Source of the DNA: Streptomyces sp. JJ38
Lineage (GTDB): Bacteria > Actinomycetota > Actinomycetes > Streptomycetales > Streptomycetaceae
Reading direction: 5' to 3'
DNA: 64,000 nt
Assembly (NCBI RefSeq): GCF_019303475.1
Contig: NZ_JABLSI010000005.1
Location: 62,001 to 126,000 of the forward strand
The position numbers and the translations under genes are program-made. This document shows positions 16,818-25,477 of the stretch, in pieces. Below the pieces are notes generated by a model, which made no database searches, had not been told where the DNA came from, and saw nothing but the letters and a program-made list of their open reading frames with translations. Positions within the stretch are counted from its first letter, which is position 1, and each line of letters begins with the position of its first letter.

Positions 16818-17825
16818 ATGTTCGTGTGTCCGGAGCGCGTCGGATGGCTCGACCAGCGGCGGCGCGAGGTGGGGTGCCGCAGTGTCGGGTACTCCGACGT
16901 CGTGGTCCCACGTGCCCCACGCGAGGGGCGCGTGGGTGACGGGCGTCCGCTGCGCGCGGTCTCCGGCGGCAGCGTGGCACGCGAGCGGGCCCGCCGCACG
17001 CTCTGCCTCGCGCCACGGGAGTTCGCGCTCGCTGTGGAACTGGGCGAGGTGGCCACCGCGCCACCGGTACGGCCCGGGGGCCGGCGCCGGGTCCCGGTGA
17101 GCGAGCTGGCCAGGCTGCGTGCGGAGCCGGGCTTCCCGGCACCGCTGCGCGCCAGGCTGCGGCTCGTCGGCGCGAGCGAGGGGGCCGCCGAGCTGGGCAT
17201 CAGCTCGGCGCGGTTCACCCGCCTCGCCCGAGCGGGCTGCTTCGGCCCGGCCGCCTTCACGGTCAACCGCTATCGGCGCCTGGTGTGGCGGTACCTCGCC
17301 GTCGAGCTGGAGCAGTTCGGCGCCGGGCGGCCCGGCCTGCTCCACGGGGCGCTGCCACGCACCGTGCGCGAGCTGCTGGCCGAGGGGGCGGACTGCCGGG
17401 CGCGGCTCTGGCGTGCCCGGCGGGTCGCCCAGCTGCTCCGCCAGGCAGGCGGTCCGTGGTCGGCGGCGGCCGTGTACACCGCTGTGCTGCCGGTCGAGGT
17501 CGTGGACGAGGTGGTGCCGGACGGCCGGGAACGTCTCGTGCTGGACGCCTTGCGTCCCGCACTGCTGACCGCTCGGCCCGCTTCACCGACGGTGAGCTCG
17601 GCTGCCGCGGCCGTGCTCACCGCACAGCCGCCGGACGAGGTCCACGGGCACCGGTTGAACCTGACGCTGGCGCTCACCGAGGCCCGCAGGCACGGACGGG
17701 CCGTCGTCTCCTCAGCCGCCGCGCGGGCGGAAGAGCCCCTCCTGCACGACGGAGACCAGCAACCGCCCGGCCCGGTCGTGGATTCGGCCGCGGGCCAGCC
17801 CCCGCCCACCGGTCGCGATGGGTGA
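16818..17825 (+). CDS. Hypothetical streptomycete protein (DUF6397-like)
   Basis: A 335-residue soluble, Arg/Ala-rich protein with a predicted helix-turn-helix-like middle: GASEGAAELGISSARFTRLA, then FTVNRYRRLVWRYLAVELEQF. I believe this matches a streptomycete family called DUF6397, with no known function. ATG after GGGAGGACCC. Its last 114 bases run antisense through the thioesterase remnant, and the final 40 residues are low-complexity, so the gene may have lost its original stop. Confidence 0.6.
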   Translation: MFVCPERVGWLDQRRREVGCRSVGYSDVVVPRAPREGRVGDGRPLRAVSGGSVARERARRTLCLAPREFALAVELGEVATAPPVRPGGRRRVPVSELARLRAEPGFPAPLRARLRLVGASEGAAELGISSARFTRLARAGCFGPAAFTVNRYRRLVWRYLAVELEQFGAGRPGLLHGALPRTVRELLAEGADCRARLWRARRVAQLLRQAGGPWSAAAVYTAVLPVEVVDEVVPDGRERLVLDALRPALLTARPASPTVSSAAAAVLTAQPPDEVHGHRLNLTLALTEARRHGRAVVSSAAARAEEPLLHDGDQQPPGPVVDSAAGQPPPTGRDG

Positions 17826-18125
17826 CTCCTGGTCGTAGAGGAACCACTCGTCGGTTCGGAACGGCCGGTGGAACCACATCGCGTGGTCCAGCGAGGCCAT
17901 GTCGAAGCCCCGTGGGCCCCACAGGGGTTCGACGGGTACCCGCACCGCGTCCAGCAGCATCATGTCGCTGGCGTAGGTGAGCGCACACGTGTGGACCAGC
18001 GGGTCCTCACCCAACGGCCCGACGGCCCGCATCCACACGGCACTGCGCGGCTCCGCGCCGCGCACCTCGTCCTCGTGCCAGCGCAGCTGCCGGGCGGGTC
18101 CTGCCTCATGGGCCTCCTCGCCTCG
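17712..18125 (-). pseudogene. Truncated acyl-CoA thioesterase II (TesB C-terminal half)
   Basis: Only the second hot-dog domain is present. From the GTG at 18065, 117 residues can be read, and recognisable homology (QLRWHEDE) extends upstream of it to an in-frame TGA at 18126-18128. Segments such as LTYASDMMLLDAV, SLDHAMWFHRPFRTDEWFLY and VVQEGLFRPRG match E. coli TesB around its Asp/Thr/Gln catalytic residues. Full-length enzymes have about 285 residues, so the first 160 or so are missing. The helicase gene ends just 14 bases upstream of the fragment's frame, leaving no room for the lost part. Most likely a deletion remnant, though a single-hot-dog product is possible. Confidence 0.7.
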
Positions 18126-18139
18126 TCACCGGGCGGCCC

Positions 18140-20653
18140 TCACAGCGGGCCGACTCCGGTGACCTTGATCACCGCACGCCCCTCCGCGTCGGAGGCCGTC
18201 AGGTCCACCTCCGCGGAGATGCCCCAGTCATGGTCGCCCTTGGGGTCGGCGAATGTCTGGCGGACACGCCACAGCCCGTCCTCGGGCACCTCCTCGATGC
18301 TCAGCAGGTGCGGCCCGCGCGCGTCCGGGCCGGTCCCCAGCTCCTCGTACTCCTCGAAGTAGTCGTCCAGCGCCGCGGCCCACGCGTCCGCGTCCCAGCC
18401 CGCCTCGCCGTCCAGCCGGCCCAGCTCCTCCACGTCGTCGAGGGAGGCCAGTTCCACCCGCCGGAAGAGGGCGTTGCGCACCAGCACCCTGAAGGCCCGG
18501 GCGTTCGCGGTGACCGGACGCACGTGGTCGGCCCGGTCCCGCGCCTCCTCAGCGGTCTCCTCGGCCGGGTTCGCCAGCTGCTCCCACTCGTCCAACAGGC
18601 TGGAGTCCACCTGCCGCACCAGCTCGCCGAGCCACTCCACGATGTCCTGGAAGTCCTCCGACTTCAGGTCGTCGGGGACGGTGTGCTGCAGCGCGCGGTA
18701 GGCGCCGGCCAGGTAGCGCAGCACGATGCCCTCGGTGCGGGCGAGCTCGTAGAAGGAGACGAACTCGCTGAAGGACATGGCGCGTTCGTACATGTCGCGC
18801 ACGACCGACTTCGGCGCGAGCGGATGGTCGCCCACCCACGGGTGCGAGGACCGGTAGAGCCCGTAGGCGTGCAGGAGCAGTTCCTCCAGCGGGCGCGGGT
18901 AGGTGATGTCCATCAGCCGTTCCATCCGCTCCTCGTACTCCACCCCCTCCGCCTTCATCGCGGCGACGGCCTCGCCCTTGGCCTTGTTCTGCTGGGCGGC
19001 CAGGATCTGGCGGGGATCGTCCAGCGTCGACTCGACGACGGAGACGACATCCAGCGCGTACGAGGGAGACTCCGGCTCCAGCAGGTCGAGCGCGGCCAGT
19101 GCGAACGTGGACAGGGGCTGGTTGAGCGCGAAGTTCTCCTGGAGGTCCACGGTCAGCCGGATCGAGCGGCCCTGCGCGTCGGGCTCGGGAAGCCGCTCGA
19201 CGACCCCGGCGTCCAGGAGCGACCGGTAGATCGCGATGGCCCGCCTGATGTGCCGGAGCTGGGCCCTGCGGTCCTCGTGGTTGTCCTCCAGCAGCCGCCT
19301 CATCGCCGTGAACGCGTCACCGGGGCGCGCGATGAGGGAGAGCAGCATCGCATGCGTCACCCGGAACCGGGAGGTGAGCGGCTCCGGCTCGGAGGCGATG
19401 AGCTTCTCGAACGTGTTCTGGTTCCAGCTCACGAACCCCTCGGGGGCCTTCTTGCGGACCACCTTGCGCCGCTTCTTCGGATCGTCCCCGGCCTTGGCGA
19501 GCGCCTTCTCGTTCTCGATGACGTGCTCGGGCGCCTGCGCCACCACGAAGCCCGAGGTGTCGAATCCGGCCCGCCCGGCCCGGCCCGCGATCTGGTGGAA
19601 CTCCCGGGCCCGCAGCGTGCGTACCCGGCTGCCGTCGTACTTCGTGAGCGCGGTGAACAGCACCGTGCGAATCGGGACGTTGACGCCCACCCCGAGCGTG
19701 TCGGTTCCGCAGATGACCTTCAGCAGCCCGGCCTGGGCGAGCCGCTCCACCAGCCTGCGGTACTTCGGCAGCATTCCGGCGTGGTGCACGCCGATCCCGT
19801 GCCGCACGTACCGGGAGAGATTGCGGCCGAACTTGGTGGTGAAGCGGAAGTTGCCGATGAGGGCGGCGATCTCGTCCTTCTCCGCCCTGGTGCACATGTT
19901 GATGCTCGTCAGGGCCTGGGCCCGCTCCACCGCCTGCGCCTGCGTGAAGTGCACGATGTACACCGGCGCCTGGCGGGTCTCCAGGAGCTCGGTGAGCGTC
20001 TCGGTGAGCCCCGTCGTGCGGTACTCGTAGCTGAGCGGCACCGGCCGGGTGGCCGAACGGACCACTGCCGTGGACCGTCCGGTGCGGCGCTTCAGGTCCT
20101 CCTCGAACCGGGAGACGTCGCCCAGCGTCGCCGACATCAGGACGAACTGCGCCTGCGGCAGCTCCAGCAGGGGGATCTGCCATGCCCAGCCGCGGTCCGG
20201 CTCGGCGTAGAAGTGGAACTCGTCCATCACCACCTGGCCGATGTCGGCGTCCCTGCCGTCGCGCAGCGCGATCGAGGCCAGCACCTCCGCTGTGCAGCAG
20301 ATGACCGGAGCGTCGGCGTTGACCGAGGCGTCACCCGTCAGCATGCCGACGTTCTCGGTGCCGAACAGCCTGCACAGGTCGAAGAACTTCTCCGAGACGA
20401 GCGCCTTGATCGGGGCGGTGTAGAAGGTGACCTCGTCCCGCGCCAGCGCTGCGAAGTGGGCACCGGCCGCCACGAGCGACTTCCCCGAACCGGTCGGTGT
20501 CGACAGGATGACGTTCGACCCCGAGACGACTTCGATCAGTGCCTCCTCCTGGGCGGGGTAGAGGGAGATGCCCCGTTCCTCCGTCCACGAGGAGAAGGCC
20601 TCGAAGAGGGCGTCGGGGTCGGCGTCCGTGGGGAGCTGATCGATGAGGGTCAC
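18140..20653 (-). CDS. Ski2/Mtr4-like superfamily 2 helicase
   Basis: An 837-residue DExH helicase of the large actinobacterial type with the DUF3516 tail. Walker A is STPTGSGKS at residues 51-59, the DEFH box is at 144-147, motif III SAT at 174-176, and the C-lobe shows HHAGMLPKYRRLVERLAQ and HQIAGRAGRAGFDTSG. The second half (from about 400) is a long helical accessory region. An RNA-helicase role in RNA decay is likely from family knowledge. GTG at 20653 is chosen; the frame continues upstream only as a shadow of the divergent gene. Confidence 0.9.
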   Translation of the reverse strand: MTLIDQLPTDADPDALFEAFSSWTEERGISLYPAQEEALIEVVSGSNVILSTPTGSGKSLVAAGAHFAALARDEVTFYTAPIKALVSEKFFDLCRLFGTENVGMLTGDASVNADAPVICCTAEVLASIALRDGRDADIGQVVMDEFHFYAEPDRGWAWQIPLLELPQAQFVLMSATLGDVSRFEEDLKRRTGRSTAVVRSATRPVPLSYEYRTTGLTETLTELLETRQAPVYIVHFTQAQAVERAQALTSINMCTRAEKDEIAALIGNFRFTTKFGRNLSRYVRHGIGVHHAGMLPKYRRLVERLAQAGLLKVICGTDTLGVGVNVPIRTVLFTALTKYDGSRVRTLRAREFHQIAGRAGRAGFDTSGFVVAQAPEHVIENEKALAKAGDDPKKRRKVVRKKAPEGFVSWNQNTFEKLIASEPEPLTSRFRVTHAMLLSLIARPGDAFTAMRRLLEDNHEDRRAQLRHIRRAIAIYRSLLDAGVVERLPEPDAQGRSIRLTVDLQENFALNQPLSTFALAALDLLEPESPSYALDVVSVVESTLDDPRQILAAQQNKAKGEAVAAMKAEGVEYEERMERLMDITYPRPLEELLLHAYGLYRSSHPWVGDHPLAPKSVVRDMYERAMSFSEFVSFYELARTEGIVLRYLAGAYRALQHTVPDDLKSEDFQDIVEWLGELVRQVDSSLLDEWEQLANPAEETAEEARDRADHVRPVTANARAFRVLVRNALFRRVELASLDDVEELGRLDGEAGWDADAWAAALDDYFEEYEELGTGPDARGPHLLSIEEVPEDGLWRVRQTFADPKGDHDWGISAEVDLTASDAEGRAVIKVTGVGPL

Positions 20654-20801
20654 ACCCCCATACTGCCTGCCTCCACCTCCAACGAGGGAACCGGCGGGGG
20701 CTGCAAGATCACCGGGCACTACGCTGTCCCGGACCGCGGGCGGCCGGGTGCCTGCCTGCCCGCCGGGGCGGAGCACGGAACAGCGATGGGGTGGGACAGA
20801 C

Positions 20802-21593
20802 ATGATGGGACCGGCGCACTCACTGTCGGGGGCAACGGCCTGGCTCGGCGCGGGCGCCGTCGCCCACGCGTTCGGCCACTCGATGCCCTGGCCGGTGCTC
20901 GTCGCCGGTGCGCTGATCTGCGCCGGCGCGGCCCTGGCCCCCGACCTGGACCAGAAGTCGGCCACCATCTCCCGCGCCTTCGGGCCCATCTCCCGTTGGC
21001 TGGCGATCCTCATCGACCAGCTCTCGACCGTCGTGTTCAACGCCACACGGGGGCGGGGCGAGCGGCGGCGCTCCGGTGGGCACCGCACTCTGACCCACAC
21101 CTGGGTGTGGGCCGTGGCCCTCGGCGCCGGCTTCTCCGCGGCCGCCGCCTTCGGCGGACGCTGGGCGGTGCTCGGCATCCTCTTCGTGCACATGGTCCTC
21201 GCCGTGGAGGGGCTCCTGTGGCGCGCGGCCCGCGTCTCCAGCGACGTGCTCGTGTGGCTGCTGGGCGCGGCGACCGCCTGGATACTCGCGGGTGTGCTGG
21301 ACCGACCGGGCAACGGCTCGGACTGGCTCTTCGGCGGCGGGCCGGAGTACCTGTGGCTGGGGCTCCCGATCGTGCTGGGCGCGGTCGTGCACACCATCGG
21401 CGACGCGCTCACCATCTCCGGATGCCCGGTGCTGTGGCCGCTTCCGATAGAGGGCAAGCGCTGGTACCCCGTCGGCACGCCGCGGTTCATGCGTTTCCGG
21501 GCCGGTCACTGGGTGGAGAACAAGGTGCTGATGCCCGCGTTCGGAGTCGTCGGCGCCGGCGGCGCGATCTACGCCCTGGGGCTGTTCGGCTGA
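20802..21593 (+). CDS. YdjM-like membrane metal-dependent hydrolase (DUF457)
   Basis: A 263-residue membrane protein. It begins MMGPAHSLSGATAWLG, with the metal-type His-Ser of the YdjM family, has ALAPDLDQKSATISR with paired acidic residues, the motif GGHRTLTHTWVW, and a late HTIGDALTISGCPVLWPL segment. Several hydrophobic helices separate these His/Asp motifs. E. coli YdjM is LexA-regulated; I see no SOS box here. Function is unproven, with membrane lipid hydrolysis only a guess. It is divergent from the helicase. Confidence 0.85.
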   Translation: MMGPAHSLSGATAWLGAGAVAHAFGHSMPWPVLVAGALICAGAALAPDLDQKSATISRAFGPISRWLAILIDQLSTVVFNATRGRGERRRSGGHRTLTHTWVWAVALGAGFSAAAAFGGRWAVLGILFVHMVLAVEGLLWRAARVSSDVLVWLLGAATAWILAGVLDRPGNGSDWLFGGGPEYLWLGLPIVLGAVVHTIGDALTISGCPVLWPLPIEGKRWYPVGTPRFMRFRAGHWVENKVLMPAFGVVGAGGAIYALGLFG

Positions 21594-21690
21594 GGGCCGT
21601 CGGCGGCGGACGGCCTCCGAGGTACTCCCGTTCCCCGGCGGCACTCCCGCCGAGGGGGCGGAGTCCGCACGGGAGCCCGGCGCGGCCGCC

Positions 21691-22149
21691 TCACGTGCGG
21701 CCGGGGTGCTCCGCGTCGGGGTCCAGCGCTCCGAGGAGGGCGCTCAGCTGCTCCCGTTGTTTGGAACCGAGCGGGGCCAGCAGCTCCTCCGCCGCCTCCC
21801 TGCGAGCCTGGCGCAGGGTGTCCAGCAGAGCCCGCCCTGGGGCCGTCAGCTCGATACGGGTGACACGGCGGTTGGCCGGGTCGGCTACGCGCCGTACCGC
21901 CTGTTGCCTCTCCAGCCCGTCCACCAGGGTGGTGACGGCTCGCGGCACGACGTCGAGCCGCTGTGCGAGATCGGCCATCCGCGGCGGTGCCGGGCAGTGG
22001 GCGACGACCCCCAGCAGCCGTGCCTGGGCCGGAGTGACGCCCAGCGGGTCCAGGCGCCGCCGCTGTGCCCGGTGCAACCGCCGGGTGAAGCGGATGAGCT
22101 GGTCGGCCAGCGGGCTGTCGGCGGAGGCGGAGGAGTCGGGGCGGGCCAT
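21691..22149 (-). CDS. MarR-family transcriptional regulator
   Basis: A 152-residue winged-helix regulator: helices around PLGVTPAQARLLGVVAH, the recognition part MADLAQRLDVVPRAVTTLVDGLE and the wing VRRVADPANRRVTRIELTAPG. It is divergent from an ABC exporter gene, the usual layout for a drug-responsive repressor of its neighbour. No ribosome site precedes the ATG. Instead a TAGCCT -10 box ends 6 bases before it, so the mRNA is probably leaderless. A 13-base palindrome overlaps the -35 region. Confidence 0.9.
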   Translation of the reverse strand: MARPDSSASADSPLADQLIRFTRRLHRAQRRRLDPLGVTPAQARLLGVVAHCPAPPRMADLAQRLDVVPRAVTTLVDGLERQQAVRRVADPANRRVTRIELTAPGRALLDTLRQARREAAEELLAPLGSKQREQLSALLGALDPDAEHPGRT

Positions 22150-22155
22150 GGCGCC

Positions 22156-22184
22156 AGGCTAGCAGGACCTCGTTCACTGTGAAC
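22156..22184. promoter_or_regulatory. marR promoter with MarR-type operator
   Basis: On the minus strand TTCACA (22178-22183), a 16-base spacer and TAGCCT (22156-22161) form a promoter whose start would fall at or just before the marR ATG at 22149. The perfect palindrome GTTCACTGTGAAC (22172-22184) covers the -35 box, so bound MarR would block its own promoter and could also shut the divergent exporter promoter. Confidence 0.6.
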
Positions 22185-22264
22185 CCTGGTAACTGTTCTG
22201 TTAGGGTCGGACGGGTGCGGCCTGCGACCCGCGTCCTTCCACCTCAGCCGACTGTCAGGAGCTC

Positions 22265-24076
22265 ATGCACCACGACGCACCCGGGTGGACACCACCGCCC
22301 AGGGACCCCGCCCAGCCCGTCCAGATCCGCCGCATCGTGCGGCTGTTCCGGCCCTACCGCGGCAGACTGGCCCTCGTCGGGCTGCTCGTCTGCGCGGCCT
22401 CGCTGGTCACCGTCGCCTCTCCGTTCCTGCTCCGCGAGATCCTGGACGTGGCCATTCCCGAGGGACGCACCGGCCTGCTCTCGCTGCTCGCCCTCGGAAT
22501 GATCGCCACCGCCGTGCTCACCAGCGTGTTCGGTGTACTGCAGACGTTGATCTCCACGACGGTCGGGCAGCGCGTCATGCACGACCTGCGCACCGGGGTC
22601 TACGGCAGGCTCCAGCAGATGCCGCTGGCCTTCTTCACCACCACCCGCACCGGTGAGGTGCAGTCGAGGATCGCCAACGACATCGGCGGCATGCAGGCCA
22701 CCGTCACCTCGACCGCGACCTCGCTCGTCTCCAACCTCACCGCCGTCGTGGCCACCATCGCGGCCATGCTGGCGCTGGACTGGCGGCTCACCCTCGTCTC
22801 GCTGGCCCTGCTCCCGCTCTTCGTGTGGATCAGCCGCCGTGTCGGCCGGGAGCGCAAGCGGATCACCACCGCGCGACAGCAGCAGATGGCCGCCATGGCC
22901 GCGATGGTCACGGAGTCCCTCTCCGTGAGCGGAATTCTGCTCGGCCGCACCATGGGCCGGGCCGAATCCCTCGTCGACGGCTTCGCCAAGGAGTCGGAGC
23001 GGCTCGCCGGTCTGGAGATCCGCTCCAGCATGGCCGGACGCTGGCGCATGGCCACGATCGGCATCATCATGGCGGCGATCCCGGCCCTGCTGTACTGGTC
23101 GGCCGGGGTGATGCTGCGGTTCGGCGGCCCCGAGCTCTCCATCGGCACGCTCGTCGCCTTCGTCACCCTGCAGCAGGGGCTGCTGCGGCCCGCGGTCTCG
23201 CTGTTGAACACCGGCGTCGACATCCAGGCGTCGCTCGCCCTCTTCCAGCGCATCTTCGAGTACCTCGACCTGCCGCTGGAGCTGGCCGAGCGGCCCGACC
23301 CGGTCCGGCTCACCGCTCCTCGGGGCGAGGTCCGCTTCGAGAAGGTCACCTTCGGGTACGCCGACGCGGCGCCCACGCTCGACGGGATCGACCTCACCGT
23401 TCCGCAGGGCAGCAGTCTGGCCCTGGTCGGGTCCACGGGCTCGGGCAAGACGACGCTGGGCTATCTGGTGGCCCGGCTCTACGACGTCACAGGCGGCCGG
23501 GTCACCCTGGACGGCGTCGACGTGCGCGACCTGGACTTCGACTCGCTGGCCCGGACGGTGGGTGTGGTGTCCCAGGAGACCTACCTCTTCCATGCCTCCG
23601 TCGCCGAGAACCTGCGCTTCGCCAAGCCCGAGGCGTCGGACGAGGAACTGCGTGCGGCGGCCCGGGCAGCGCAGATCCACGACCACATCGCCGCCCTGCC
23701 GGAGGGGTACGACACGCTGGTCGGCGAGCGCGGCTACCGCTTCTCCGGCGGTGAGAAGCAGCGGCTGGCCATCGCCCGCACGATCCTGCGCAATCCGCCG
23801 GTCCTCATCCTCGACGAGGCCACGTCCGCGCTCGACGCCCGCACCGAGCGGGCGGTCCAGTCCGCGCTGGACGAGCTGTCCGCCGACCGGACGACGATCA
23901 CCATCGCGCACCGGCTGTCGACCGTCCGCGCAGCCGACCAGATCGTCGTCCTGGACGGCGGCCGCATCGCCGAGCGCGGCACGCACGAGGAGCTCATGGC
24001 CCGTGACGGCCGTTACGCGGCGCTGGTGCGCCGGGACACCCACGGGGCCCCGCCGTCCGCGGACGTCGTGGGCTGA
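22265..24076 (+). CDS. ABC exporter, fused permease and ATPase
   Basis: A 603-residue half-transporter. The membrane domain (about 20-330) has six helices, followed by a nucleotide-binding domain with Walker A VGSTGSGKTT near 390, Q-loop VVSQETYLF, signature RFSGGEKQRLAIA near 492, Walker B VLILDEATSALD near 513 and the H-loop IAHRLSTV near 547. It would work as a homodimer exporting a drug, lipid or natural product. The divergent MarR gene and shared palindrome suggest induction by the transported compound. Confidence 0.92.
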   Translation: MHHDAPGWTPPPRDPAQPVQIRRIVRLFRPYRGRLALVGLLVCAASLVTVASPFLLREILDVAIPEGRTGLLSLLALGMIATAVLTSVFGVLQTLISTTVGQRVMHDLRTGVYGRLQQMPLAFFTTTRTGEVQSRIANDIGGMQATVTSTATSLVSNLTAVVATIAAMLALDWRLTLVSLALLPLFVWISRRVGRERKRITTARQQQMAAMAAMVTESLSVSGILLGRTMGRAESLVDGFAKESERLAGLEIRSSMAGRWRMATIGIIMAAIPALLYWSAGVMLRFGGPELSIGTLVAFVTLQQGLLRPAVSLLNTGVDIQASLALFQRIFEYLDLPLELAERPDPVRLTAPRGEVRFEKVTFGYADAAPTLDGIDLTVPQGSSLALVGSTGSGKTTLGYLVARLYDVTGGRVTLDGVDVRDLDFDSLARTVGVVSQETYLFHASVAENLRFAKPEASDEELRAAARAAQIHDHIAALPEGYDTLVGERGYRFSGGEKQRLAIARTILRNPPVLILDEATSALDARTERAVQSALDELSADRTTITIAHRLSTVRAADQIVVLDGGRIAERGTHEELMARDGRYAALVRRDTHGAPPSADVVG

Positions 24077-24106
24077 GGTGGCGGGAGCCCGGGCGGTGGG
24101 TGCGGC

Positions 24107-24505
24107 TCAGTCCAGTAGCCCGGCGGCGCGCAGGTCGTCGAAGACGAGCCGGTCGACCGGCGGCGTACGGAGGCGGTCGGCGTAGGAGAGCCAGGCCACT
24201 TCCTCGATCTCGCCCGAGGCCCGGGGTTCGCCCCGGTGGTCCGCCGTGTAGCAGGCCATCGTCACCCGGACGGCGCTGCCCTCGTCCGCTGCGGCCTCGT
24301 AGGTGCCCACGTGCCGTGCGGTGGCGGGGAGCAGTGTGACCGTCAGCTCCTCCTCGGCCTCCCGCACCAGCGTCTCCACGTCGCTCTCCCCGGTGTGGCG
24401 CTTGCCCCCGGGAATGTAGAACCACCGGTTGCCCCGCGTGCGGGCGCCCAGGATGCGCCCCGCGCGCAGTTCGATCCAGGCCACCGTGTCGATCACCGTC
24501 GTCAA
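24107..24505 (-). CDS. Nudix hydrolase
   Basis: A 132-residue Nudix protein with the box GGKRHTGESDVETLVREAEE (G-x5-E-x7-R-E-x2-E-E). It cleaves nucleoside diphosphates linked to another group; the substrate is unknown. The start is a TTG, supported by GGAGG 8 bases ahead and by homology beginning at once (VIDTVAWIELRAGRILGART). Confidence 0.85.
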   Translation of the reverse strand: MTTVIDTVAWIELRAGRILGARTRGNRWFYIPGGKRHTGESDVETLVREAEEELTVTLLPATARHVGTYEAAADEGSAVRVTMACYTADHRGEPRASGEIEEVAWLSYADRLRTPPVDRLVFDDLRAAGLLD

Positions 24506-24553
24506 GGCCGTACCCTCCCCGTCTCGGCGGCTCAGGCTACCGGTGGTGCGTGG

Positions 24554-24946
24554 TCAGCGCCGGGTCAGGCGGGAGGCGGGGATGCCGTGGGCGTCGGGGG
24601 TGAAGACGCAGAACTCGTTGCCCTCCGGGTCGGCGAGGACGTCCCAGTCCCGCTCGCCCTCCCGGGCCCGCAGCAGGGTGGCCCCCAGGGCGAGGAGCTC
24701 GTCGGTTCTCCCCCACACGTCCAGGTGCATGCGGTTCTTCACGGACTTGGACTCCGGGACGGGGCTGACCCAGATGAGGGGCCCGTTGCCCTGCGGGTCG
24801 TGGATCGGGACCGGCCACTCCGGCGGCGGATCCGCTTCCCCCGGTGGAGGCAGACGTCTGGTGTACCCGAGCGCGGCGCACCACCAGTCGGCCAGCGCCT
24901 GGTGGTCGTTGGCGTCCAGGACCAGATCCTTGAAACGTGCGGCCAT
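24554..24946 (-). CDS. VOC-superfamily (glyoxalase-like) protein
   Basis: A 130-residue protein of the Glyoxalase_6 type: FKDLVLDANDHQALADWWCA at the start, NRMHLDVWGRTDELLALGA in the middle, and VLADPEGNEFCVFTP at the end. Metal-ligand positions are H74-like and E-like residues in the last two segments. The VOC fold covers dioxygenases, isomerases and binding proteins for antibiotics, so no specific function is assigned. Confidence 0.8.
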   Translation of the reverse strand: MAARFKDLVLDANDHQALADWWCAALGYTRRLPPPGEADPPPEWPVPIHDPQGNGPLIWVSPVPESKSVKNRMHLDVWGRTDELLALGATLLRAREGERDWDVLADPEGNEFCVFTPDAHGIPASRLTRR

Positions 24947-25094
24947 GTCCGGATGCTACGTCGGCACGGGCGGCCGGGCCCGTCGCCTGTGGCAGCCTGA
25001 CGACGCGGGCGGTCGCGTGTCCGGACGGCGCGCTCGCCGTCGGCCCGGACGGAGCGCCGCCGGGCCGGGGCGGCCGGGCGGAGCGGCCCGGCGG

Positions 25095-25385
25095 TCAGAA
25101 GTTCTTGACCTCGAACGGGTCGTGCTCGCTGATCAGCTTCTCCATCCGGGCCTGGTCGACCCGGCTGGTCACCGACTGCATCTCCTGGCGGTCACGCACG
25201 CACTTGGCCAGCGTGAAGGACGAGGAGACGAGAAAGAGCAGCCCGAGGGCGAGGAAGGCCCGCTCCCAGGGCCCGAGCGGCAGATAGGCGACACCGATCG
25301 CCACGGCGGCCAGGGAGAGCCCGAAGGCGATGATGGACTGGACGTAGAACGCGGTGGTGGTCGGTCGCTGGACAGGCGTCGTCAT
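25095..25385 (-). CDS. YiaA/YiaB-type two-helix membrane protein
   Basis: Ninety-six residues with two hydrophobic helices (FYVQSIIAFGLSLAAVAIGV and AFLALGLLFLVSSSFTLAK) and a charged C-terminal tail ending in EHDPFEVKNF. This is the YiaAB two-helix domain; the function is unknown. The ATG at 25385 is used rather than an upstream alternative because the protein then begins with the usual short polar segment. Confidence 0.8.
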   Translation of the reverse strand: MTTPVQRPTTTAFYVQSIIAFGLSLAAVAIGVAYLPLGPWERAFLALGLLFLVSSSFTLAKCVRDRQEMQSVTSRVDQARMEKLISEHDPFEVKNF

Positions 25386-25477
25386 ACGTCCAGGATCCCG
25401 CCGCGCGTCCACGCGGACATGAGTACGGGTACTCAGAACGGCCCGGCCGACTGCGGATTCGAGGGGGAGCGGGTGGC

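Noticed and set aside
18230..22162. Very long open frame on the plus strand across the helicase and neighbours
   Set aside because: It is a shadow: no known domain, composition typical of the antisense frame of GC-rich genes, and it crosses four real genes on both strands.
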